Notes under the pieces: generated by a model
Told to the model about the DNA's origin: nothing
Seen by the model: only the letters and a program-made list of their open reading frames with translations
Databases searched by the model: none
Position numbers and translations under genes: made by a program
DNA from: Thermoleophilia bacterium
GTDB taxonomy: Bacteria > Actinomycetota > Thermoleophilia > Miltoncostaeales > Miltoncostaeaceae
NCBI GenBank assembly: GCA_017882555.1
Contig: JADGPH010000276.1
Span: 1-6,621 of the forward strand
Length of the DNA stretch: 6,621 bases
Reading direction: 5' to 3'
Shown: positions 1-6,199 of the stretch, one piece after another
Layout: each line of letters begins with the position of its first letter
How positions within the stretch are numbered: the first letter of the stretch is position 1

Positions 1-96
1 ATCAACAGTGCGATTGGCATTTGCTGAGGGTACTCCACGCCGACCTGGCGGCACCGGACTCAAGCCGGCGTTGTGATCTGGCGATACGCAGAGTGT
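1..96. other. Leader region upstream of the secreted NlpC/P60-like gene
   Basis: This 96-base stretch precedes the first + strand gene. I see no convincing -35/-10 pair: TTGGCA at 14-19 resembles a -35 box but has no matching -10 at the right distance. There is no strong Shine-Dalgarno sequence before either candidate start of the next gene (GTG at 73, ATG at 97); only a weak GAG-type stretch (AGAG at 90-93) lies close to the ATG. Frame 2 is open from the window edge to a TGA at 74-76, which overlaps the GTG as GTGA. This could be the end of an upstream gene, but its codons do not look strongly coding. Confidence 0.35.
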
Positions 97-1416
97 ATGG
101 CGAACGGACGCACAACCTCTCCCCGCATCGCCGCAGTCCTCGCTGCTGCGCTCGTGGCCGCACCGATCGCCGGTGCGCAACCGCTGCTGGGCGTGTCGAG
201 GCCCGCATCCTCCTCGCCGTCGGTCCTTGCGGTCCCGCCGTCCCCGACAGCGCAGGCCGCCCAAGCCGACGTGCTCGCGACCCAGGACCTCATCGACGCG
301 ACCTCGGCAACGCTCGCCTCCGTTCGGACCGAGCTGTTTTCGGCCACCGACCCCGCGACGATCGGGTCCCTCACCGCCCAGCAGGCCCAACTCCAATCCC
401 GTAAGACCGCACTGGTCGCACGTCTGGCGATCCAGCAGCGCACGCTGGTCAGGCTGATTGCGGCCGAAGCGCAAATAAGCGCAGCGACCGCGTCGCAGGG
501 CACCGCGTCGACGCTGGCGCTCAACGGCCTGCAGACCCCACCGTTGATTGCGGGGATGAACGCGGCCAGCCTGCCGGCCGCGGGTCCGACCGCGTCGCAG
601 ATCGACACGTTTCTCGGCACGCAGCACAGCCCGCTGGCTGGACTGGGCGCCATCTTCGTGGCCGACGGTGAGGCCGTGGGGATCGATCCGCGCGTCCTCG
701 TCGCAATCAGTGGTGCCGAGACCTCTTTTGGCACCTACGGACCGTCGCAGGCGATCCACAACCCCTTCGGGCTCGGCCCGAGCCTACGCTTCCCGAGCTG
801 GAGCGCGGCGATCCAGGGCGCCGCCAACACCCTTGGTGGACCCCTCTACCGCGGGTCCGGCCTGGTCACGATCGCGCAGATCCAAGCACGATGGGCACCA
901 TTGGGCGTCGCCAACGATCCGCTAAACCTCAACAACAACTGGCAAGCGAACGTCGGTCGCTACTTTGCCGATTTGGGCGGAAACCCCGCTGCACCGGTGA
1001 TCACCGGCACCGCGACCCAACTACTGTCGCTCGTCCCACCGCCGCCGGCGCCAGGCACCGAAGGCCCCGCCGCGGCGCAAGCCGCAATGGGCCTGTTGGG
1101 GGTCCCGAACTTCGCGGACAATCCTGACGGCCTCACCGACGCCCAACTTGTTCAGACGGTCTTCCAAGACCAAGGTGTCTCGCTGCCAGCAACTGTTGCC
1201 GGACTGTACGGAACCGGCACGCCGATCGCCCCACTCGCGCTCCGCGCCGGCGATGCGGTGTTCTTTGGCGGCGGATCCGGCACCGTCGACCACGTTGGGC
1301 TGTACCTCGGGGCGGGCGTGTTCATCCATGCCCCGGGTCCGGGACAACTTGTCCGGATCGCGTCCCTGTACGGCACTCCCTGGCGGACCACCTACCTCGG
1401 CGCGCGTCGGTACTAG
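97..1416 (+). CDS. Secreted cell-wall protein: glucosaminidase-like domain plus NlpC/P60 domain lacking the catalytic Cys
   Basis: Predicted exported protein of 439 residues from the ATG at 97; an in-frame GTG at 73 would add MIWRYAEC. The ATG is preferred because it gives a normal signal peptide: Arg residues, a hydrophobic stretch, and AGA before a likely cleavage near residue 27. Residues about 58-129 look helical (Ala/Leu/Gln-rich, possible coiled-coil hairpin). Residues about 171-296 resemble a lysozyme-fold glucosaminidase or transglycosylase-like domain, with GAETSFG carrying a candidate catalytic Glu208, then HNPFGLG and a Trp/Tyr-rich end. A Pro-rich linker leads to an NlpC/P60 domain (about 324-439): GLTDAQLVQ stands where GFDCSGLVQ is usual, followed by the RAGDAVFF, HVGLY and FIHAPGPG motifs. 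His399 and His411 are kept, but the nucleophile Cys is Asp348, and the mature protein contains no cysteine. It probably binds or cleaves peptidoglycan glycan; endopeptidase activity is unlikely. The family call is firm, the exact substrate unknown. Confidence 0.88.
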   Translation: MANGRTTSPRIAAVLAAALVAAPIAGAQPLLGVSRPASSSPSVLAVPPSPTAQAAQADVLATQDLIDATSATLASVRTELFSATDPATIGSLTAQQAQLQSRKTALVARLAIQQRTLVRLIAAEAQISAATASQGTASTLALNGLQTPPLIAGMNAASLPAAGPTASQIDTFLGTQHSPLAGLGAIFVADGEAVGIDPRVLVAISGAETSFGTYGPSQAIHNPFGLGPSLRFPSWSAAIQGAANTLGGPLYRGSGLVTIAQIQARWAPLGVANDPLNLNNNWQANVGRYFADLGGNPAAPVITGTATQLLSLVPPPPAPGTEGPAAAQAAMGLLGVPNFADNPDGLTDAQLVQTVFQDQGVSLPATVAGLYGTGTPIAPLALRAGDAVFFGGGSGTVDHVGLYLGAGVFIHAPGPGQLVRIASLYGTPWRTTYLGARRY

Positions 1417-1997
1417 TCGCCCTCGGTCGGACGCCCGCCGCCGGGCTTCCACAAGACATCTCCGCCCGAGTCCACGTTGCACGTTCGCGCGAGAATGAAC
1501 AGTAGGTCGGAAAGCCGATTCAGATACTGGACGGCTTCGGCTGTGACCCGCTCGCGATCCGCGAGCGCGATCACCGAGCGCTCGGCGCGTCGACAAATCG
1601 TCCGCGCAAGATGCAGAGAGGCCGCCCCGGGTGAACCTCCAGGCAGGACAAAGCTCGCCAGCGGCTCCAGGCGATCGTTGGCCGCATCACACCACCGCTC
1701 CAGTTGCGTGACCTGAGCTGGGGTGATCCGCAGCCGACTGACCCCGTCGGGCTCCGACGGTTCCGGAACTGAGAGATCTGCCCCGAGATCAAACAGATCG
1801 TTTTGAACGCCGGCGAGCCACGCATCGACCTCCACCGGCAGGATGTGGGTCCGGGCCAGGCCAATCGCGCTGTTGGCCTCGTCAACGTCCCCAACGGCGC
1901 AGACACGGGCATCGGTCTTCCGCACGCGGCGCAAATTGCCCAAGTGCGTATCGCCGCCATCGCCCAAACGGGTATAGATGCGCGTCAACCGAACCAT
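1413..1997 (-). CDS. pduO: Cob(I)alamin adenosyltransferase, PduO type
   Basis: Cytosolic enzyme that transfers the adenosyl group of ATP to cob(I)alamin, making adenosylcobalamin for B12-dependent mutases, dehydratases or reductases. The 194-residue product has the PduO-family layout: an N-terminal ATP-binding segment TRLGDGGDT (9-17), then the K-T-D and GDVDEANSAIGLA stretch (about 27-48), LPGGSPGAASLHLARTICRR (118-137) followed by AER, with the conserved Arg/Glu/Arg, and YLNRLSDLLFILAR (158-171) with its conserved Asn and Asp. Length is normal for the stand-alone family. Start: ATG at 1997 is chosen over the in-frame GTG at 2006 because AAGGTGG lies 5 bases before the ATG, while the GTG is inside that Shine-Dalgarno sequence. 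It lies 75 bases downstream of cca, and its TAG overlaps the TAG of the convergent + strand gene. No cobalamin riboswitch fits in the gap. The B12-using enzyme it serves is not in this window. Confidence 0.95.
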   Translation of the reverse strand: MVRLTRIYTRLGDGGDTHLGNLRRVRKTDARVCAVGDVDEANSAIGLARTHILPVEVDAWLAGVQNDLFDLGADLSVPEPSEPDGVSRLRITPAQVTQLERWCDAANDRLEPLASFVLPGGSPGAASLHLARTICRRAERSVIALADRERVTAEAVQYLNRLSDLLFILARTCNVDSGGDVLWKPGGGRPTEGD

Positions 1998-2009
1998 GAC
2001 CGCCACCTT
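1998..2009 (-). promoter_or_regulatory. Shine-Dalgarno sequence fixing the pduO start
   Basis: Read on the - strand, AAGGTGG (plus positions 2003-2009) is followed by 5 bases and then the ATG at 1997. This is the clearest ribosome binding site in the window. It decides the start in favour of the ATG, because the alternative GTG at 2006 would sit inside it. Confidence 0.7.
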
Positions 2010-2010
2010 A

Positions 2011-2022
2011 CCGGGATCCCGG
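2011..2022. repeat. Perfect 12-bp palindrome in the cca-pduO gap
   Basis: CCGGGATCCCGG reads the same on both strands. It lies in the 75-base gap before pduO, only one base upstream of the Shine-Dalgarno sequence. It could be a regulator site or a small RNA structure that affects ribosome access, but it has no U-tract and is too short to call an operator. In DNA this rich in G and C it may be chance. Confidence 0.3.
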
Positions 2023-2072
2023 CGCGGCCAGATACCCCATTGGGAGATCAGGGGCGGCTGCGGGCTGCGGGC

Positions 2073-3491
2073 TCACTCGGGCCCATCCGCGCCAGGATGT
2101 TCACGCAACCAGCGCACGGCGGTCGCCATCGCCCGCTGCGCAGTGATCGGGCCGGCCAGTTGCTCGACGCGAATGGCTGCCAACGCCTGGGCCAACCATG
2201 GGCCTGGAGCCCTCCCCAGCCGGGCCGCAAGCACATCCCCGGGGATAGGGGAAGCAATCGGACCACGGGCGCGGAGAGCAAGATGAGCTCGCATGACCTG
2301 TCGGGCCACCTCGAGGTGCCGCGTGATCTGAATCTCGGCCGTCCGCTGGCCACGGGTGGCCAGGCGATCCGCCACCGTCAACAGAATCAATTCCACGGGT
2401 GCAACCTCAGTGAGTTGGAGATACCCATCGATACGGCGCAACGACAATGGTTGGCGGTGCACCAGGAATCCCAACTGCAGATGCTGGGCCACGCACATCA
2501 CGACCGCGTCCCGCACCCGCGTCGCCGTACGGAGACGACCCAGAAGCGTGCCGGCAAGATCTGCACCGACCCGGTCGTGCCCCAAGAACGTCACGCGTCC
2601 GTTTGGCAGCTGACCACGGGTCGCGGGCTTGCCCATGTCGTGCAACAGGCCCGACAACGCCAACACCTGCCCCCGCATGAGTCCATCGGCCAGCCGCTCG
2701 TCGAGGATCTCGGCGACCGCCGCCCCGTCGGCGCGGAACACCGCAGTCGGATCATCGCGGAGCGCACAGATGTGCTCAACGACCTCGAGCGTGTGGCCAA
2801 CTACATCCTTGTGGTGGTAGTCGCTCTGGTCGAGGCCCCGCGACTGTTCCCACGCGGGCAGCAGGGCGCCGAGTCCACCGAGTGCATCGAGCTGTGCAAA
2901 CGCCTGCCATGCCCGTGGCAAGCACATCATGCGGTACAGCTCATCGCGGAGTCGCTCCGGCGCTTTTGACCACAACTGCGGGGTTGCATCACGCGCACGG
3001 CGGGCCGTATCTGGCTCGACGGCGCAGCCCAATTGCTCGGCCAACCGCGCCACGCGCAGGATGCGCACCGGATCTGCCGTAAATGCCGACGCACCGACCG
3101 AACGAAGCCGCCGGGCGGCGAGGTCATCCTGACCACCGTGCGGATCGATGATCTCGGGCGGGCCGACGACGGGCACCGCCATGGCGTTGACCGTCAGATC
3201 ACGAAGCGCGAGGTCCGCGTAGAGACTGCCCCCTTGAATCGGCGTAATGTCCACCGGCATCGGCAAGCTACCGCCGGAAAGACGCCATGCGCCGAACTCC
3301 GACGAGAGCGGGAATCGGCTGGCGCGGTGGGCGCGGGCGAGCCGTGCAGCGGCCGCACCGGGGTCACCGGCCACGGCGATATCCACGTCGGCCACCGGTC
3401 GGCCCGCCAGCGCATCACGCAGGCCACCCCCCACAATCCACGCATCGTCGCCCAGTGCCACAAGTGGCGCGCGCAGGCGCTCGATACTCAC
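2073..3491 (-). CDS. cca: CCA tRNA nucleotidyltransferase with HD domain (class II)
   Basis: Adds or repairs the 3'-terminal CCA of tRNAs using CTP and ATP, in the cytosol. In the 472-residue product the nucleotidyltransferase head carries IVGGGLRDALAGR (19-31) and the metal-binding DVD (35-37), followed by DITPIQ (81-86), LRDLTVNAMA (96-105) and DPVRILRVARLAEQLG (140-155), the usual order for class II enzymes. The middle and C-terminal part is an HD-type phosphohydrolase domain: YHHKDVVGHTLEVVEH (225-240), LLHDMGKPATRG (282-293), GHDRVGA (304-310) and QHLQLGF (336-342). That points to the CCA enzymes with a fused HD domain rather than the short archaeal class. Poly(A) polymerases share the head domain, but the HD domain and host type favour CCA addition. 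The GTG start overlaps the alr stop as GTGA, so translation is probably coupled. It sits where many actinobacterial clusters have tsaE. Confidence 0.93.
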   Translation of the reverse strand: MSIERLRAPLVALGDDAWIVGGGLRDALAGRPVADVDIAVAGDPGAAAARLARAHRASRFPLSSEFGAWRLSGGSLPMPVDITPIQGGSLYADLALRDLTVNAMAVPVVGPPEIIDPHGGQDDLAARRLRSVGASAFTADPVRILRVARLAEQLGCAVEPDTARRARDATPQLWSKAPERLRDELYRMMCLPRAWQAFAQLDALGGLGALLPAWEQSRGLDQSDYHHKDVVGHTLEVVEHICALRDDPTAVFRADGAAVAEILDERLADGLMRGQVLALSGLLHDMGKPATRGQLPNGRVTFLGHDRVGADLAGTLLGRLRTATRVRDAVVMCVAQHLQLGFLVHRQPLSLRRIDGYLQLTEVAPVELILLTVADRLATRGQRTAEIQITRHLEVARQVMRAHLALRARGPIASPIPGDVLAARLGRAPGPWLAQALAAIRVEQLAGPITAQRAMATAVRWLREHPGADGPE

Positions 3492-4597
3492 CCCAGGTGC
3501 ACCCGAGGAACACGCTGCCCGATGCCGCAGGTGATCTCGTAGTTGATCGTCCGGCGGCGCTCAGCCAATTCTTCGGCAGTAATACGTTCGGGACCTTGAG
3601 CCCCCAAGAGGACCACTGGGGTCCCGACCGTCTCGGTACCCTCCGGCCCGAGATCCACCGTCAGCTGATCCATCGAGACCGCGCCGATGACCGGTACGCG
3701 GCGACCGTTGACGAGCACCTCCGCATTGTTGCCGAGGGCGCGTGCGTATCCGTCGGCGTATCCGACCGGGACCAGACCCACCTGCGTCCCCCGCTGCGCG
3801 CGCCACGTGCGCCCATACCCAACGCTGTCCCGCGAACGGATGGTCTTCACCATGGCGATGTACGAGACCACGCTCATTGCCGGCACCAATCCAAGCGCGG
3901 ACGGGTCCTCATGAAAGGGCGAGCACCCGTAGAGCGCAATCCCACATCGCACCATGTCGAACCCCGCTCGCGGATCACGGAATGTCGCTGCGGAATTCGC
4001 AGCGTGAATCCGGGCCCCAGGATACGTTGCCTGCAAGGTGGCGGCCGCGGCACGAAAGCGCACCAGCTGCTCCCGGAAAAACCCTGCCTGTTCCCCGTCA
4101 CGGTCATCGGCGGTCGCAAAGTGCGTCATGATCCCGACCACATTCGCCGCGGCGCCCGTGGCCGCCTCGACAAGGGCGGCGACATCCGCAGGTTGGGCAC
4201 CCAGGCGACCCATCCCGGAATCCAACTCCAGATGCACCCCCACCACACCCGCGGCGGTGGCGGCAAGGACCCCTTCGGGGGTCCAGGCAACGGTCTCGAC
4301 GCCTGCCGCCGCCGCACGCGCCCACTCCGGTCCGATCAGGGGCCCCATGACGAGCATCGGCACGGTGAGGCCGTGTGACCGTAGTTGCTCGGCCTCGGCG
4401 ACGGTGTGGACCGCGAGTGCGGTCGCACCCGCTCGGATGGCGGTGCGACCACATGCGATCGCCCCGTGCCCGTACGCGTCCGCCTTGACGACCGCCATCA
4501 CCTGAGCGGCTCCGGCAACCTCCACGACACGACGCACATTTTGCGCGATGGCGGCGAGATCAATCCGCGCATGTGCGCGCTCGACCGTTCCGATCAC
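3488..4597 (-). CDS. alr: Alanine racemase, PLP-dependent
   Basis: Interconverts L- and D-alanine to supply D-alanine for peptidoglycan. The 369-residue product is full length for the family. The PLP lysine is Lys38 in VVKADAYGHG (36-45), close to the N-terminus as expected; the second catalytic residue is Tyr261 in SVGYGRTW (258-265). Other family signatures are HFATAD (159-164), HAANSAAT (198-205), VRCGIALYG (216-224), PVGYADGYARAL (277-288) and GAVSMDQLTVDLG (305-317). One oddity: in VHLELDSGMGRLG the residue seven before Arg131 is Glu124, where the family usually has a lysine that becomes carbamylated. The GTG start overlaps the nnrE/D stop by 4 bases (GTGA), and its own stop overlaps the cca start in the same way. 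Both joints suggest one transcript with coupled translation. The neighbours acpS and nnrE/D are its usual company in actinobacteria. Confidence 0.96.
   Translation of the reverse strand: MIGTVERAHARIDLAAIAQNVRRVVEVAGAAQVMAVVKADAYGHGAIACGRTAIRAGATALAVHTVAEAEQLRSHGLTVPMLVMGPLIGPEWARAAAAGVETVAWTPEGVLAATAAGVVGVHLELDSGMGRLGAQPADVAALVEAATGAAANVVGIMTHFATADDRDGEQAGFFREQLVRFRAAAATLQATYPGARIHAANSAATFRDPRAGFDMVRCGIALYGCSPFHEDPSALGLVPAMSVVSYIAMVKTIRSRDSVGYGRTWRAQRGTQVGLVPVGYADGYARALGNNAEVLVNGRRVPVIGAVSMDQLTVDLGPEGTETVGTPVVLLGAQGPERITAEELAERRRTINYEITCGIGQRVPRVHLG
4267..4284. repeat. Perfect 7-bp hairpin inside alr (C(UUCG)G loop on the + strand)
   Basis: GGACCCC and GGGGTCC flank a four-base loop. Transcribed from the + strand (antisense to alr) the loop is C(UUCG)G, the classic extra-stable tetraloop; in the alr mRNA itself the loop is CGAA. 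The sequence encodes the Thr-Pro-Glu-Gly-Val stretch of alr (residues 106-110). There is no U-tract on either side, so it is not a standard terminator. It may be coding coincidence. Confidence 0.3.
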
Positions 4598-6162
4598 CGA
4601 TACCCCTGGCCCGCCAACGCGCGGGCGGCCTGAATCGCCGCGGGAATCGCGGCAATCAGATCGCCCGCCACCATCCCATCACCGCGACCCGTCAGTCGTC
4701 CGGCCGACGCATGCGCGCAAACGGCGGCGATCGCGGCATGGGTCGCATCCATCTGCTTGGCGAGCGCCGCCGCGATGATCCCGGTCAGGACGTCGCCCGA
4801 GCCGGCGGTCGACAACTCGGACCCGCCGTCCGCGGCTACATACACGCCGCCCTCCGGGCCACACACGATCGTTCCGGGGCCTTTGAGCACGACAACTGCG
4901 CCGCTCTGATTGCAGAGGCTGAGCGCGGCCGCAAGCCGGTCTTCGTCAACCTCGGAACGCCCGCACCCGAGCAGCCGCGCCGCCTCGCCCGCGTGCGGAG
5001 TGAGCACGGTTGGCGCTGACCGCGCCTGAACTACGTCCAGATGCCCCACCAAATGCCAGAGCCCGTCCGCGTCGATGACGAGCGGTTGAGTGATCCGCCC
5101 CGCAAGGCCAAGCACCGCGTCGGTCGTTGCGGCGTCACGTCCGATGCCGGGTCCCAGTGCAATCGCCGTGGTGCGCTGAGCCTGCGCAAGCACGTCCTCA
5201 ACCGACGCCGGCCCGAGACACCCCTGCACGTCCGGAATCGGCGCACACATCACTTCGCGCATCATGGGTGCCATCAGCGGCTGTACCGCAGCCGGCACCG
5301 CGGCAACGACCAAACCGGCACCAGCGCGCAGGCAGGCCTCGGCACACAGCACGCCCGCCCCGGTCAGTCCGGGGGCTCCCGCGACCACCAAGATCGCGCC
5401 CGCTGCGTACTTCTCACCGGCCGCCGACTTGGCGGGGATACCCGCGGCCGTGCTCGCGTGCGCCAACCACGCCAGCGGTTCCGAACGCACGGCGCTCGGG
5501 ATCCCGATGTCGACCACGACAACCTCGCCCGCGTGCTCGCGACCGGGATGCACGTGCAGGCCCGGCTTGTCCGCGTGATAGGTCACCGTCAGATCCGCAC
5601 TAATGCACCGGCCGCCCACGCGACCCGAATCGGCATCGACGCCGCTGGGGATATCCAGGGCAACGACGGGCCCCGGCCAGTCCTGCGCCCAGGCAACCAC
5701 CGCGTCCAGTGGCGGGCGGGGGGCACCGCGGGTGCCGGTACCGAGCAACGCATCGACCAATACCGCGCCCTCCAGGCGCACCGCCCCGGGATCGAACGGT
5801 TCAAGCGCGACGCCGAGCGCCAGCGCGACGCTGCTCATGGCCTGGGCATCGCTGGCCGTGGGTGCCAGGCCGTCGACCGAGATCACCTGTACCAGCCACG
5901 AGGCCTCGGACAAATGGCGTGCCACGACCATCCCGTCGCCGGCATTGTTGCCTGTGCCCACTAACACGGTTGCCTGCCGGGCATCGGGGAACCGTTCGAG
6001 GATTGCCCGTGCACTCTCAAGGCCCGCACGTTCCATCAACAGCAGCGACGGGATACCAAAACGGCTGGTCGCCTCCGCGTCGGCATCACGAAGGGCGGCG
6101 GCACCAAACAGGGGCACGACGCCGAGAATGGGTTGCGCGATGCGGGAACGAGCGGTGGGCAC
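4594..6162 (-). CDS. nnrD: Bifunctional NAD(P)H-hydrate epimerase / ADP-dependent NAD(P)H-hydrate dehydratase
   Basis: Repairs hydrated NADH and NADPH: the N-terminal YjeF-type domain epimerises R- and S-NAD(P)HX, and the C-terminal ribokinase-like domain dehydrates the S form with ADP. From the GTG at 6162 the product has 522 residues. Epimerase signatures: GTGNNAGDGMVVARHL (69-84), LVDALLGTGTRG (135-146) and ALDIPSGVDADSG (168-180). Dehydratase signatures: GEKYAAGAILVVAGAPGLTG (249-268), RAGAGLVVAAVP (279-290), ALGPGIGR (335-342), IDADGLW (363-369), TPHAGEAARLLG (388-399), VLKGPGT (425-431) and STAGSGDVLTG (451-461), with Asp457 the expected catalytic acid. Both halves look intact. The GTG at 6162 is preferred over the GTG at 6168 because TAGGA lies 7 bases before it but only 1 base before the other. 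It lies 37 bases after acpS and overlaps alr by GTGA. Confidence 0.95.
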   Translation of the reverse strand: MPTARSRIAQPILGVVPLFGAAALRDADAEATSRFGIPSLLLMERAGLESARAILERFPDARQATVLVGTGNNAGDGMVVARHLSEASWLVQVISVDGLAPTASDAQAMSSVALALGVALEPFDPGAVRLEGAVLVDALLGTGTRGAPRPPLDAVVAWAQDWPGPVVALDIPSGVDADSGRVGGRCISADLTVTYHADKPGLHVHPGREHAGEVVVVDIGIPSAVRSEPLAWLAHASTAAGIPAKSAAGEKYAAGAILVVAGAPGLTGAGVLCAEACLRAGAGLVVAAVPAAVQPLMAPMMREVMCAPIPDVQGCLGPASVEDVLAQAQRTTAIALGPGIGRDAATTDAVLGLAGRITQPLVIDADGLWHLVGHLDVVQARSAPTVLTPHAGEAARLLGCGRSEVDEDRLAAALSLCNQSGAVVVLKGPGTIVCGPEGGVYVAADGGSELSTAGSGDVLTGIIAAALAKQMDATHAAIAAVCAHASAGRLTGRGDGMVAGDLIAAIPAAIQAARALAGQGYR

Positions 6163-6174
6163 ACCCACATCCTA
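6163..6174 (-). promoter_or_regulatory. Ribosome binding site deciding the nnrE/D start
   Basis: On the - strand TAGGA (plus positions 6170-6174) is followed by 7 bases and a GTG at 6162. Two other starts are near: GTG at 6168, only 1 base away, and an ATG at 6170 that overlaps the motif and is out of frame. Spacing favours 6162. Confidence 0.45.
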
Positions 6175-6199
6175 CGACGACAGCGCACCAACCTCGTAC

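Noticed and set aside
2..76. Possible C-terminal end of an upstream + strand gene (frame 2, ending TGA at 74-76, GTGA overlap with the GTG at 73)
   Set aside because: Only 24 codons with about half ending in G or C, lower than the neighbouring genes, and no recognisable motif. The overlap is suggestive, but the downstream signal peptide fits the ATG at 97 better. Sequence to the left of the window would settle it.
60..734. 224-codon open frame on the - strand
   Set aside because: It overlaps the signal peptide and glucosaminidase-like part of the secreted protein and shows no domain of its own.
994..1007. Perfect 14-bp palindrome CCGGTGATCACCGG
   Set aside because: It lies in the coding linker between the two domains of the secreted protein (Pro-Val-Ile-Thr-Gly). 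With no second copy or regulatory position, it is best explained by coding sequence and GC bias.
1342..1354. Inverted repeat GGACAA-C-TTGTCC as a terminator for the - strand cluster
   Set aside because: It is within the coding region of the NlpC/P60 domain, the hairpin would have at most 5 pairs, and no T-run follows on the - strand.
1433..1446. Hairpin GCCCG/CGGGC as a terminator for the + strand gene
   Set aside because: The stem is only 5 pairs with a four-base loop and is followed by two T residues. It also encodes the Gly-rich tail of pduO, so it is too weak to annotate as a terminator.
1998..2072. Cobalamin riboswitch before pduO
   Set aside because: The gap is 75 bases, far shorter than a cobalamin riboswitch, and no B12-box-like sequence is visible.
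1803..2969. 388-codon open frame on the + strand
   Set aside because: It is antisense to pduO and cca, both with clear family motifs. The predicted protein is rich in Arg, His, Pro and Gly with no recognisable domain, as expected for a shadow frame in GC-rich DNA.
3287..4378. 363-codon open frame on the + strand
   Set aside because: Antisense to cca and alr, with biased Arg/Pro/Gly/His composition and no family motif.
5041..5964. 307-codon open frame on the + strand
   Set aside because: Antisense to the nnrE/D gene, whose motifs are intact throughout; composition is typical of a shadow frame.
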